A stretch of 64,000 nucleotides of DNA from DAIMFL01 sp964372215. Lineage in GTDB: Bacteria; Pseudomonadota; Alphaproteobacteria; Dongiales; Dongiaceae. Shown one piece after another: positions 53,661 through 61,492 of the stretch (within the stretch, counting starts at the first letter, position 1; every line of letters begins with the position of its first letter). Where the stretch lies: NCBI GenBank assembly GCA_964372215.1, contig CAYJQC010000012.1, positions 1 to 64,000 of the forward strand. The letters are read 5' to 3'. The position numbers were made by a program, and so were the translations under genes. Under the pieces are notes generated by a model. That model was not told the origin of the DNA, searched no databases, and worked only from the letters and a program-made list of their open reading frames with translations.

Positions 53661-54191
53661 ATGATCCTGATCCGACACGGACAATCGGCATTCAACGTGG
53701 TCTATGGCCAGACCCGGCGCGACCCCGGCATTCCCGACCCGGCGCTGACCGACGAGGGCCGCCGCCAGGCGGCGGCGCTGGCCGAGACGCTGCGCGGCCA
53801 GCGGGTCGCGCGGCTGGTCGCCAGCCCCTATACCAGGGCGCTCGAGACCGCCACGATCATCGCCGAGGCGCTGGCGCTGCCGGTCGCCATCGACCCGGTG
53901 GTGCGCGAGCGCGCCGCGTTCATCTGCGACATCGGCACCCATGCTAGCGAGCTGTGCCGGCGCTGGCCGCGCTATCGCTTCGACCATCTCGAGGAAGAAT
54001 GGTGGCCGGCGCTCGACGAGACCGAGGCCGGGGTGGCGGCGCGGGCCCTGGCGTTCCGCCGCGCCATGGCCGGCACCCCCGATTGGTCCGAGGTGGCGGT
54101 GATCAGCCATTGGGGCTTCATCCGGGCGCTGACCGGCCAGGAGCTCGGCAACGGCCAGACCCTGCGGTTCGACCCCACCGGCGCAGCCTGA
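53661..54191 (+). CDS. Histidine phosphatase family protein (phosphoglycerate mutase-like)
   Basis: 176 aa. The RHG motif IRHGQSAFN carries the phospho-acceptor His; VASPYTRALETATIIAEALALP and VAVISHWGFIRALTG carry the second Arg and His. Substrate unknown. It lies 7 bp after fxsA and ends 10 bp before the transposon. This gap between the phosphatase gene and secB was the insertion target. Confidence 0.9.
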   Translation: MILIRHGQSAFNVVYGQTRRDPGIPDPALTDEGRRQAAALAETLRGQRVARLVASPYTRALETATIIAEALALPVAIDPVVRERAAFICDIGTHASELCRRWPRYRFDHLEEEWWPALDETEAGVAARALAFRRAMAGTPDWSEVAVISHWGFIRALTGQELGNGQTLRFDPTGAA

Positions 54192-54193
54192 CC

Positions 54194-54201
54194 CGCGGCG
54201 G
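54194..54201. repeat. Target-site duplication, left
   Basis: CGCGGCGG directly precedes the left terminal repeat. The same 8 bp follow the right terminal repeat at 57984-57991. IS1-family elements normally make 8-11 bp duplications. Confidence 0.8.
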
Positions 54202-54229
54202 GGTAGTGTCTCAGTTTGAAATTCAGATC
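54202..54229. repeat. Left terminal inverted repeat of the transposon
   Basis: Begins GGTAGTGTCTCAG, continues TTTGAAATTCAGATC. The right copy (57957-57983) differs at one base in the first 21 and by a short indel after that. The last codons of the fic gene run into this repeat. Confidence 0.85.
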
Positions 54230-54849
54230 GACGAAGCGCCCTGATAGGGAAGGCCGTCATCCGTCAATTGAGCCTGCAGCAAACCGGCGAGGTAATCCTC
54301 CATCCGCGCAAAGTCGAGATGGCCGTCATCCCACGCGTGATCCGCAGCATTCAGTGCCGCTTCATATCCCGCCCTGTTGTCGCGAATCCGCTCCGGAACA
54401 ATTCTCCTGCCGGGCAACAACGCGCCAGACCGAACGCATAGGACGAAGTAGCAGGCCGCGCGCGCGGTCCTTCCATTGCCCTCTATGAACGGATGAATCC
54501 AGTTGAGGCGCCATAGCGTATATGCGGCCAGTTCGGTTGGGGTCCACACATACCAATTCTCTTGGACCGTTGAGATGAAGCGGTCCATCCAATCGTCAAC
54601 TTCGTTGAAGTGGGGCGGCTTATGGTTCCCTACGTAGATTGGTTCCTTGCGGAACCGTCCGCCGAATTGCGAGATGTTTGCTACAGTCACGTGGTTCAAC
54701 GACCACAGTAGGTACTTATCAAAAGAGACCGGTCCCTTTTTCAAGAGACCGATCTCGATGCAGTTCGTCAGAAGCTCATACTGGCGATTCAAGTTTTGCT
54801 CTTGAACCCGGTCATAGAGCTCCTGGTCTTCTTCCTCCAAAATGAACAT
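54223..54849 (-). CDS. Fic family protein (predicted AMPylator/nucleotidyltransferase)
   Basis: 208 aa. The full Fic motif HPFIEGNGRTAR is at residues 119-130, with catalytic His119 and the anion-binding loop. The helical Fic core spans ~45-200; FGGRFRKEPIYVGNHKPPHFNEV is the beta-hairpin (flap) region that aligns targets. No inhibitory SxxxEG/N helix is obvious within the protein. The upstream gene at 54877-55095 may supply an inhibitor, as in VbhA-VbhT class I Fic pairs. It is the transposon's leftmost gene, and its stop lies inside the terminal repeat. Confidence 0.9.
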   Translation of the reverse strand: MFILEEEDQELYDRVQEQNLNRQYELLTNCIEIGLLKKGPVSFDKYLLWSLNHVTVANISQFGGRFRKEPIYVGNHKPPHFNEVDDWMDRFISTVQENWYVWTPTELAAYTLWRLNWIHPFIEGNGRTARAACYFVLCVRSGALLPGRRIVPERIRDNRAGYEAALNAADHAWDDGHLDFARMEDYLAGLLQAQLTDDGLPYQGASSI

Positions 54850-54876
54850 CGATGCGTATTACCCGGCGTGGGCCTC

Positions 54877-55095
54877 TCAATCGGCCAAAGCCCCCACGAC
54901 GCGAATGCGATTGACGGATTTCAGAGCGGATTCCTTTGTGATCCGCGATCCCTTCGGAGCGTTGCCATAAACAAAGCTCGCGCGCTGCTCTCGGAGATCG
55001 GCTTCCGTTAAGACAACCGTCTTGGCGCGCTCCAAGAGCGCGTCAAGCTCCGGACGTTCGGGCGCCCGCTTAAGGGCTGATTTTCGCTCGACCAT
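54877..55095 (-). CDS. Putative small Fic partner (antitoxin-like), 72 aa
   Basis: ATG at 55095 gives MVERKSALKRAPERPELDALLERAKTV, then LTEADLREQRASFVYGNAPKGSRITKESALKSV. Proteins with the pattern (R)EQR-SFxYGN...RIT(K/R)E often lie directly before fic genes. The SFVYGN stretch sits where VbhA-type antitoxins have SxxxE(G/N), but the Glu is absent, so inhibition by the same mechanism is uncertain. It ends 27 bp before fic on the same strand. Confidence 0.7.
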   Translation of the reverse strand: MVERKSALKRAPERPELDALLERAKTVVLTEADLREQRASFVYGNAPKGSRITKESALKSVNRIRVVGALAD

Positions 55096-55221
55096 GTGCC
55101 TGACCCTCTGGAACGGAGAACGAATCGCGTTCCTCTTTGTACCAGCAAGAGGCTTTCGCCTTCCAGAGCAGATATGTGGTCTCAGCGTTAGCAATTTGCT
55201 AGGAAAGCGCACATGTTTGTG

Positions 55222-56109
55222 CTATGTGATTGATTTTACACGATTATTATAGGCGCCTCGCGGGCCGGGCTTGGGCGCCCGGGCATCGATCAGAGAGACG
55301 ATCCACTCCATATCCCGCACCGTGTCGCTGATGCCGGCGGCCATGGCTGGCGTCATCCGCAGCGACTTGTGCATGCGGCAGAAGTTGTACCAGACGAAGT
55401 ACAGCGACAGCGCATGGCAGTGGTTCTCGACCTTCTTGGAGAAGGCATTCGTAAGTCGGGTGAACCGCCGCATGGATATGCGCATGGTGAGGTTCTGTCG
55501 CTCGACGTAGGACGTGCTGATGTGCTTCGGGTCCGGGGTGCCTTCAATCGGCTCCTTGCGTGCCCCGACGCATTCGGCCGGGCTGTAGCGGCCCTTGGCG
55601 CTCTCGGGAGCGGCGCCGTACAGCTTCACCAGCATGGCGTAATCCACATCGGCGCCGAACGCGCCTTCAACGGCCTCTAGATAGGCCTTATGGCCGTCCG
55701 TGGTGAGCTGGACGCGACCGGCGAGCCGCTGGCGCAGATCGTCGATCAGGCCCATGGCGTAGTCGCTATCGCGCCCGCCGACCATGTAGGAGACGATCAG
55801 CTTGGAGTCGGCATCGAGGGCCGTCCACGTCCACACGTCGCCGTAGGCCACGTCCTGCCGCTTGGCAGCCGCGACGTTCTTCTGCTTGGCGTAGCAGAAG
55901 GACCAGATTTCATCGCACTGCGCCCGCTTCGCATTCACGTCCCGCACTGCCTCATCGTGATAGGCGGCGCACGCTTCGCCAGCCTCGACCAGCAGCTTGG
56001 AAACCGTGTTGATCGACACGTCCGCCACGCGAGAGATCGACCGCATGGAGGACCCCTCACAGAGCATGGAGAGGATCTGGGCGCGCTTTTGAAGGGGCAG
56101 CTTGTTCAT
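55222..56109 (-). CDS. IS1-family DDE transposase
   Basis: 295 aa. An N-terminal HTH (LPLQKRAQILSMLCEGSSMRSISRVADVSINTVSKLLVEAG) precedes a DDE core with Asp66 (CDEIWSF), Asp138 (TTDGHKAY) and Glu203 (SYVERQNLTMRISMRRFTRLTNAFSKKVENH). The last block is the IS1-family signature. The frame is single and unbroken, unlike classic IS1 with its programmed frameshift. The ATG at 56109 is preceded by AGGGG at very short spacing; a GTG at 56148 is an alternative start. Confidence 0.93.
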   Translation of the reverse strand: MNKLPLQKRAQILSMLCEGSSMRSISRVADVSINTVSKLLVEAGEACAAYHDEAVRDVNAKRAQCDEIWSFCYAKQKNVAAAKRQDVAYGDVWTWTALDADSKLIVSYMVGGRDSDYAMGLIDDLRQRLAGRVQLTTDGHKAYLEAVEGAFGADVDYAMLVKLYGAAPESAKGRYSPAECVGARKEPIEGTPDPKHISTSYVERQNLTMRISMRRFTRLTNAFSKKVENHCHALSLYFVWYNFCRMHKSLRMTPAMAAGISDTVRDMEWIVSLIDARAPKPGPRGAYNNRVKSIT

Positions 56110-56229
56110 GCCCCTAGTATCTGAAATTATATGCTTAGCGTCAAACACAATGCAAGCATATCCCAGGAATCTGCTTGCAAAATGCCCGAAATGGCCTAGA
56201 TTGCAAGCAGATTATGAAGAGGAGCTTAC

Positions 56230-57264
56230 ATGACTGATCACACTTCCGGACGCGCCCGGGGCGGCCTGGCCCGCGCCGAGGCGCTTACCCCCGCGGAGCG
56301 CAGTGAAATCGCCCGGCGTGGCGCTCTGGCGCGCCATTCGGGGGCGATCAAGAAGGCAACGCACGGGTCGCCCGACCATCCGCTGAAGATTGGGGACATC
56401 GAGATTCCCTGTTACGTCCTTGAAGACGGCACCCGAGTCCTCTCTCAGAGAGGTCTTCAGACCGGCATTGGTATGTCTATCGGCGGCGGCTCCAAGGTCG
56501 GCGAGCAGCGGGTCGCTGTTTTCATTGAGTCTCTTGGCCAAAAGGGCGCAGACATCAAGGACTTGCCGGCGCGCCTCCGCAATCCGATCCGCTTCACGAT
56601 TCCCGGCGGCGGCCGGGCAGCGTATGGATATGAGGCGACCGTCCTCGCCGATATGTGTGATGCGATCCTGTCTGCACGGCAGAAGGGGGGCATCCTCCAG
56701 CCCCAGCAAGCCCACATTGCCGAGCAATGCGAAATCCTCGTTCGCGGGTTTGCCCGAGTTGGAATCATCGCGCTTGTCGATGAAGCGACCGGGTATCAGC
56801 GAGATCGAGCCAGAGATGCGCTTGCGAAAATCCTGGAGGACTTCATCGCCAAGGAGCTTCAGCCATACGTCCCGACGTTTCCGTCTGACTTCTATGAAGA
56901 GATGTTCCGCTTGCGCGGCATCGAATACCCGACCGGGTCCGTCAAGCGCCCGCAATACTTCGGGATGCTGACCAACGACATCGTGTACAAGCGGCTCGCG
57001 CCGGGTGTCCTCGACGAGCTAAAGCGAGTCACCCCGAAGAACGAGGCTGGACGGCCTAAGCACAAGTTCTTTCAGCGACTCACTTCCAACATGGGTTACC
57101 CCAAGCTGCGCGAGCGGCTTGGATCAATCGTCACCATGATGAAGCTGAGCGCCGATTGGCACGACTTCATGGAAAAGCTGGACCGCCTTCACCCGAAGCT
57201 GATCCGGGATGGTCAGCTTTCGTTTGACTATGAAAGGTCGGAGGACAGCGGGAAGGGCCTTTAG
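56230..57264 (+). CDS. P63C domain-containing protein
   Basis: 344 aa. The N-terminus has LTPAERSEIARRGALARHSG, a short basic motif also seen in the small protein at 57261. The middle (VLEDGTRVLSQRGLQTGIGMSIGGG ... ILARQK-type helices, CEILVRGFARVGIIALVDEATGYQRDRARDALAKILEDFIAKELQPYVPTFPSDFYEEMFRLRG) and the end (PKHKFFQRLTSNMGYPKLRERLGSIVTMMKLSADWHDFMEKLDR) match the P63C domain type known from phage and mobile-element proteins. Its molecular role is not known to me. It is divergent from the transposase and convergent with the next gene (4-bp overlap). Confidence 0.85.
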   Translation: MTDHTSGRARGGLARAEALTPAERSEIARRGALARHSGAIKKATHGSPDHPLKIGDIEIPCYVLEDGTRVLSQRGLQTGIGMSIGGGSKVGEQRVAVFIESLGQKGADIKDLPARLRNPIRFTIPGGGRAAYGYEATVLADMCDAILSARQKGGILQPQQAHIAEQCEILVRGFARVGIIALVDEATGYQRDRARDALAKILEDFIAKELQPYVPTFPSDFYEEMFRLRGIEYPTGSVKRPQYFGMLTNDIVYKRLAPGVLDELKRVTPKNEAGRPKHKFFQRLTSNMGYPKLRERLGSIVTMMKLSADWHDFMEKLDRLHPKLIRDGQLSFDYERSEDSGKGL

Positions 57265-57488
57265 CCCTTCCCCCACCTTTTTGCTGCGGCCTTCCGCGCG
57301 ATCTCTGCTCGCCGCTCAGGTGCCATCTTCTCCGCTCGCGCCTTGCCGCCGCGCCGCCCCAGCTCGGCAGCGGCGCTGGCCGGCTTATCGGTCTCATCCT
57401 CGATCTCGCCCGTGGCGATCTTGGCCACCATGATGGCCGCGCCGATCACGTCGCCCGGTCGCTTCTGGCCTTTGGGGCCTTTCGGCAT
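57261..57488 (-). CDS. Short basic protein with repeated Ala/Arg/Lys motif, 75 aa
   Basis: MPKGPKGQKRPGDVIGAAIMVAKIATGE, then ELGRRGGKARAEKMAPERRAEIARKAAAKRWGKG. The C-terminal block is a known widespread motif of small, presumably nucleic-acid-binding proteins, and is shared with the N-terminus of the P63C protein. It lies 15 bp after the VapD-like gene on the same strand, so it may be its cognate partner or a regulator (inference). Confidence 0.78.
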   Translation of the reverse strand: MPKGPKGQKRPGDVIGAAIMVAKIATGEIEDETDKPASAAAELGRRGGKARAEKMAPERRAEIARKAAAKRWGKG

Positions 57489-57503
57489 AACTATTCCCTT
57501 CCG

Positions 57504-57890
57504 CTACCCAGCATTCACTCCGGCGAGGGCCAGGTCGTCCTGCTCTGCAAGCTCTTCCTGGGCATCCGGCGCCGCTGCGGCCGGGCGTTGGGCTAACAGT
57601 TCGGTTACGTCGCTCCATTCTTCCATGCGGAACACATGGACGCGTCGGACGAAGCGGCAGAAGTTCGGTGCGCCGCCCGTCAGAGCGCCCTGGAGCTTCA
57701 TCAGCGCCGTAATGGGGTCATGATCCGTTTCGGTATGATATAGGGAGCCCTGCGGATGTGCTGTGAAACCGCACGATGTCAAAGCGTCTGGAATCTCGGT
57801 TTGATATACCCTGGTTCGCTGTGCGTCGGTCAGTCCAGCTTGCCGCATGGCTGCGGTATCAAGATCGAAGGCAATCGCATACTGCGCCAT
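57504..57890 (-). CDS. VapD-like protein (Cas2-fold RNase toxin family)
   Basis: 128 aa. AQYAIAFDLDTAAMRQ is the VapD N-terminus, with the Asp of the Cas2-like ferredoxin fold; GFTAHPQGSLYHTETDHDPITALMKLQGAL and VRRVHVFRMEEWSDVTELL complete the domain by ~100. A Glu/Ala-rich tail follows. Characterised VapD proteins are endoribonucleases, sometimes paired with a small antitoxin. The ATG at 57890 has AGGAG 7 nt upstream; Met at 57920 is less likely. It lies near the right end of the transposon. Confidence 0.85.
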   Translation of the reverse strand: MAQYAIAFDLDTAAMRQAGLTDAQRTRVYQTEIPDALTSCGFTAHPQGSLYHTETDHDPITALMKLQGALTGGAPNFCRFVRRVHVFRMEEWSDVTELLAQRPAAAAPDAQEELAEQDDLALAGVNAG

Positions 57891-57956
57891 CGCTGTGCTC
57901 CTATGCTTTCCGCTAAGCATATAGGAGCGATGGCCGGGGAGCGACAGCGGAGCGGG

Positions 57957-57983
57957 GATCAGATTTCAAACTGAGAAACTACC
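57957..57983. repeat. Right terminal inverted repeat of the transposon
   Basis: Reads GATCAGATTTCAAACTGAG then AAACTACC; the reverse complement starts GGTAGTTTCTCAG, one base different from the left end. Confidence 0.85.
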
Positions 57984-57991
57984 CGCGGCGG
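57984..57991. repeat. Target-site duplication, right
   Basis: CGCGGCGG, identical to 54194-54201. The flanking GC-rich triplet pattern (GCGGCGGCG) makes the exact length ambiguous by a base. Confidence 0.75.
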
Positions 57992-58067
57992 CGGCGCATT
58001 GAGCCGACCGCCGTTCCGTGGTAGCCACTGCGCGCCCCACCCTTGGAAGTTCGAACCGGAGCCCGTG

Positions 58068-58652
58068 ATGTCCGACCAATCTTCCGGCGCCGGCGCGCCC
58101 CCCGGCGCGCCGCCCGCCTCGCCCCAGGCCGCCTCGCCCCAGGCCGCCCCTGCAGCGGCGGCACCGGTCGGCGCGCCGGTCCCCGGCCAGCCGGGTCCGG
58201 GCGGCACGCCGCAGGTGCCGCTCACCGTGCTCGCCCAGTACGTCAAGGACCTGTCCTTCGAGAACCCGCGGGCGCCCGGCGTGTTCGGGCTGTCCGGCCA
58301 GCCGCAGAGCGGCGCCCAGGTGACGGTCGAGGTCCACAATATCGGCGAGCGCACCTACGAGGTGGTGTTGAACATGCGGATCGAGGGCCAGATCGCCCGC
58401 GAGCCCGCCTATCTCGTCGAGCTCGCCTATGGCGGGGTGTTCGGGGTCGGCAACGTGGCCGCCGAGATGGTCGAGCCGCTGCTGATGGTCGAGGCGCCGC
58501 GGCTGCTGTTTCCGTTCGCCCGCAGCGTGGCGGCGGCCGCCACCCGCGAAGGCGGCTTCCCCCAGGTGATGATCAATCCGATCGACTTCGCCGCGTTGTA
58601 TCGCGGCCATCGCCGCCAGCGCGCGCAGCAGGGCGCGGCCAGCGCCGGCTGA
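58068..58652 (+). CDS. secB: Protein-export chaperone SecB
   Basis: 194 aa. SecB core from ~48: PQVPLTVLAQYVKDLSFENPRAPGVF, VHNIGERTYEVVLNMRIEGQ, AYLVELAYGGVFGV and EAPRLLFPFARSVAAAATREGGFPQVMINPIDFAALYR. The first ~47 residues are Ala/Pro/Gly-rich and make it about 40 aa longer than usual; such leaders are common in alphaproteobacteria. The ATG is 76 bp after the transposon, so its promoter may have been altered by the insertion. Convergent with dnaQ (9 bp). Confidence 0.96.
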   Translation: MSDQSSGAGAPPGAPPASPQAASPQAAPAAAAPVGAPVPGQPGPGGTPQVPLTVLAQYVKDLSFENPRAPGVFGLSGQPQSGAQVTVEVHNIGERTYEVVLNMRIEGQIAREPAYLVELAYGGVFGVGNVAAEMVEPLLMVEAPRLLFPFARSVAAAATREGGFPQVMINPIDFAALYRGHRRQRAQQGAASAG

Positions 58653-58661
58653 GCCGGAGGT

Positions 58662-59345
58662 TCAGTTCAGCCAGAGCGGCTGCTTCAGCCTAGCGAGCAG
58701 CGCGGCATGGGCCGCGTTCTCCTCGGGCGTCGGGGCGTGCGGCCGTGGCGGACGTGCCGCCCGGCCCGGGCCGGCTGCAGCCGATGACGCGGCCGCCGCC
58801 GCCTCCAGTTCGAACCCGGCGAGGTCGAGGCCGGCCTGGCGCCCGCCCACCAGCTCGAGATAGACCTCGGCCAGCAGCTCGGTATCGAGCAGCGCGCCGT
58901 GCCTGGTGCGGGCCGAATTGTCGATCGCGAAGCGCCGGCACAGCGCATCGAGGCTGGCCTGGGCGCCGGGAAACTTGCGCCGCGCGATCGCCAGGGTGTC
59001 GATCACGCGATGTCCGAGCGGCGGACGCTCGACCCGCCGCAGCTCGGCGTTCAGGAACTTCAGGTCGAACTCGGCGTTGTGGATCACCAGCGCGCCGTCG
59101 CCGATGAATGCCAGGAACCCGTCGACGACCGCGGCGAATTTCGGCTTGTCGGCAAGGAACGCGGCGCTCAGCCCGTGCACGGCCTCGGCCTCGCGCGGCA
59201 TGTCGCGCTCCGGGTTGAGATAGCACTGAAAGCTGCGCCCGGTCGGCAGGTGGTTCACCAGCTCGAGTCCGGCGATCTCGACGATGCGATGGCCGGCTTC
59301 CGGCTCCAGCCCGGTGGTCTCGGTATCAACGATGATTTCGCGCAT
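58662..59345 (-). CDS. dnaQ: DNA polymerase III epsilon subunit
   Basis: 227 aa. 3'-5' proofreading exonuclease: Exo I IVDTETTGLEP, Exo II ALVIHNAEFDLKFLN and Exo III RHGALLDTELLAEVYLEL with the catalytic His. The C-terminal Ala/Pro-rich tail (~185-227) ends in AALLARLKQPLWLN and would contact the alpha subunit. Its 5' end lies 20 bp inside coaE in another frame. Confidence 0.96.
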   Translation of the reverse strand: MREIIVDTETTGLEPEAGHRIVEIAGLELVNHLPTGRSFQCYLNPERDMPREAEAVHGLSAAFLADKPKFAAVVDGFLAFIGDGALVIHNAEFDLKFLNAELRRVERPPLGHRVIDTLAIARRKFPGAQASLDALCRRFAIDNSARTRHGALLDTELLAEVYLELVGGRQAGLDLAGFELEAAAAASSAAAGPGRAARPPRPHAPTPEENAAHAALLARLKQPLWLN

Positions 59346-59958
59346 GACGTCTCCGGCGCCGCGGCGGCTTGCCGCTGCGCATCAATCTGAGGATGCGCAC
59401 CAGCGCGCGCAAGGAGGTCCGCCGGTCGAGCCCGGTGGGGACCACGAAATCGGCGCGCCGGCGCTTCTCGGCGTCCGGCATCTGGCGGGTCTCGATTCCG
59501 GCCAGGCGTTCGGGCGACATGCCGCGCCGGGCCAGCACCCGGGCGCGCTGCACGAAGCGCGGCGCGCTGACCACCGCCACCGCCGCGCAGCGCGCCGCGC
59601 CGCCGGTTTCGAACAGCAGGGGGATGTCGAGCACCACGACCCGGCAGCGCCGGGCACGGGCGCGACCCAGGAAGCGGCCGGCGGCGCGCTGCACCAGCGG
59701 ATGCAGGATCGCCTCGAGCCGCCGCAGCGCCAGCGGATCGGCGAACACCCGGCGCCCGAGCTCCTGGCGATCGACCGCGCCGGCGGCGACCACGCCGGGG
59801 AAGGCCGCGTCGACGGCACGCACCGCCGCACCGCCGCGGCCGAGCAGGCGATGCACCGCCGCATCGGCGTCGTGCACCGGCACCCGTCGGCGGCGCAGCA
59901 CCGCCGCCGCCCGCGTCTTTCCCATGCCGATCGAGCCGGTGAGGCCGAGCACCCGCAT
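59326..59958 (-). CDS. coaE: Dephospho-CoA kinase
   Basis: 210 aa. Last step of CoA synthesis. P-loop VLGLTGSIGMGKTRAAAVLRRRRVPVHDADAAVH at the N-terminus, then HPLVQRAAGRF and VVVLDIPLLFETG. The extremely Arg-rich C-terminus (MRSGKPPRRRRRHARNHR) is encoded in the overlap with dnaQ. It begins 8 bp after aroE, part of the maf-aroE-coaE-dnaQ operon. Confidence 0.95.
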   Translation of the reverse strand: MRVLGLTGSIGMGKTRAAAVLRRRRVPVHDADAAVHRLLGRGGAAVRAVDAAFPGVVAAGAVDRQELGRRVFADPLALRRLEAILHPLVQRAAGRFLGRARARRCRVVVLDIPLLFETGGAARCAAVAVVSAPRFVQRARVLARRGMSPERLAGIETRQMPDAEKRRRADFVVPTGLDRRTSLRALVRILRLMRSGKPPRRRRRHARNHR

Positions 59959-59966
59959 CGAGCCTC

Positions 59967-60830
59967 TCAGAGTCCGTCGAGCACGTAGCTGCGCAGGGCG
60001 GCCGAGACCTCCGGCAGGGCGCCGAACCAGGCGGCGAAGCCGGGGCGGGCCTGGTGCAGCAGCATGCCGATCCCGTCGACGGTGCGGTTGCCGCGGGCCT
60101 GCGCCCCGGCCAGCAGCTCGGTTTCGAGCGGGACGTAGACGATGTCGTTGACCACCGCCGAGGCGGGCAGCCGGGCGAGGTCGAGCTGCAGGTTCGGCTG
60201 GCCCTCCATGCCGAGGCTGGTGCTGTTCACCAGCAATGCCGCGTCCTGCAGCACGTCGTTGCGGCGCTCCCAGTCCTCGACCGCGAGCCGCGGGTCGGCG
60301 AGATCGCCGGCGAGCTGGTCCGCCCGGTCGCGGCTGCGGTTCAGGATCCGGAGCGCCGGCGCACCGGCGTCGAGCAACGCCACCGCGATCGCGCGCGCCG
60401 CGCCGCCGGCGCCCAGCAGCACAGCGGGGCCCGCATCCGGCGCCCAGTCGGGCACGCCGGCGCGCAGATTCTCGAGGAAGCCGAAGCCGTCGGTGTTGCG
60501 GCCTTCGATGGTGCCGTCGTCGCCGATCACCAGGGTATTGACGGCGCCGATGCGGCGCGCCTCGTCGCTGACCGTGCCGCACAGGGCGAGCACCGCCTGC
60601 TTGTGCGGCACGGTGACGTTGGCGCCGCGGAATCCCAGCAGCGGCAGCGCCGCGACGGCGTCCGCCAGATGTTCCGGCCGGATGCCGAGCGGGACATAGG
60701 CCCCGTCGATGTCGTGGGCGGCGAGCCAGAAGCCGTGCAGCCGCGGCGAGCGCGAATGGGCGACCGGCCAGCCGATGACGCCGGCCAGCCGCGCCGCGCC
60801 GCTGAGCGTGCGCAAGGTGCTCCCGGTCAT
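59967..60830 (-). CDS. aroE: Shikimate dehydrogenase
   Basis: 287 aa. NADPH-dependent reduction of 3-dehydroshikimate. The substrate site is GVIGWPVAHSRSPRLHGFWLAAHDIDGAYVPL and ANVTVPHKQAVLAL (catalytic Lys-Asp pair with GRNTDGFGFLENL); the NADPH site is AVLLGAGGAARAIAVALLDAGA. Overlaps maf by 4 bp. Confidence 0.96.
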   Translation of the reverse strand: MTGSTLRTLSGAARLAGVIGWPVAHSRSPRLHGFWLAAHDIDGAYVPLGIRPEHLADAVAALPLLGFRGANVTVPHKQAVLALCGTVSDEARRIGAVNTLVIGDDGTIEGRNTDGFGFLENLRAGVPDWAPDAGPAVLLGAGGAARAIAVALLDAGAPALRILNRSRDRADQLAGDLADPRLAVEDWERRNDVLQDAALLVNSTSLGMEGQPNLQLDLARLPASAVVNDIVYVPLETELLAGAQARGNRTVDGIGMLLHQARPGFAAWFGALPEVSAALRSYVLDGL

Positions 60831-61492
60831 GCCGGCACCACCCCGTGGCCGCGCAGGAAGTCGAGCAGCGGCAGCAGCGGCAGGCCGAGGATGGTGAAAT
60901 AGTCGCCGCGCACGCGGCTGAACAGCTGGGCGCCGAGGCCCTCGAGCTGATAGGCCCCGACCGAGGCGAGCGCCGCGTCGCCGGCGGCGGCCAGATAGGC
61001 GTCGAGAAAGCCGGCGCCGAACTCCCGCATGGTGAGCGTCGCGCCGTCGCCGTGATGCCACAGCCGGGCCCCGTCGCGCACCACCACCGCGGCGGTCAGG
61101 AGCTGGTGGCTGCGGCCGGCGAGGGCTTCGAGCTGGGCGCGCGCCGCGGCCAACGTCGCCGGCTTGTCGAGCCACCGGCCGTCGCAGTCGAGCATCTGGT
61201 CGCAGCCGATGACGAGTGCGCCGGGATGGCGGCGGCTGATCTTCACCGCCTTCATTTCGGCCAGCGCCTCGGCGACCGCGGCGGCGCCGGCACCTTCGGC
61301 CTTGAGCGAGGCCTTGATCTCGGCCTCGTCGATCGCCGCCGCCTGGCGCGCCACCGACAGGCCGGCCGCCTCGAGCAGGCGGGCCCGCGCGGCGCTGGCC
61401 GATGCCAGGATCACCGGCGGCACGCCGGGCCGGCCGATGCGGTCGAGCACCGGTGCACGCTGCGGCATGTCGGCCATGGCCGCGTCAGGCAT
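60827..61492 (-). CDS. maf: Maf family nucleoside triphosphate pyrophosphatase
   Basis: 221 aa. PPVILASASAARARLLEAAGLSV (usual SxSPRR motif reads SASAARARL here), ALAEMKAV, VIGCDQMLDCDGRWLDKPATLAAARAQL, GAYQLEGLGAQLFSRVRGDYFTILGLPLLPLLDFLR. House-cleaning pyrophosphatase for modified or canonical NTPs. The start ATG at 61492 overlaps the PPSR end by 8 bp; Met6 and Met9 are alternatives. Confidence 0.93.
   Translation of the reverse strand: MPDAAMADMPQRAPVLDRIGRPGVPPVILASASAARARLLEAAGLSVARQAAAIDEAEIKASLKAEGAGAAAVAEALAEMKAVKISRRHPGALVIGCDQMLDCDGRWLDKPATLAAARAQLEALAGRSHQLLTAAVVVRDGARLWHHGDGATLTMREFGAGFLDAYLAAAGDAALASVGAYQLEGLGAQLFSRVRGDYFTILGLPLLPLLDFLRGHGVVPA

Larger units (their letters stand above)
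54202..57983. mobile_element. IS1-family transposon with passenger genes
   Basis: 3782 bp. The left end (54202-54229) and the right end (57957-57983, inverted) share GGTAGT-n-TCTCAGTTTGAAAT with one mismatch, then a looser GATC-ending stretch. Both flanks carry CGCGGCGG. One IS1-type DDE transposase lies in the middle; passengers are a fic gene and a small upstream gene (minus), a P63C-type gene (plus), and a short basic protein and a VapD-like gene (minus). The whole interval is less GC-rich than the chromosome. Intact ends, a perfect target duplication and an uninterrupted transposase suggest a recent, possibly active element. Confidence 0.87.

Noticed and set aside
54223..56109. Two separate insertion sequences
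   Set aside because: Only one pair of terminal repeats and one target duplication were found, and they enclose all the foreign genes together.
57504..57890. Cas2
   Set aside because: The fold is shared with VapD, but no cas1 or repeat array is nearby and the N- and C-terminal blocks match VapD better.
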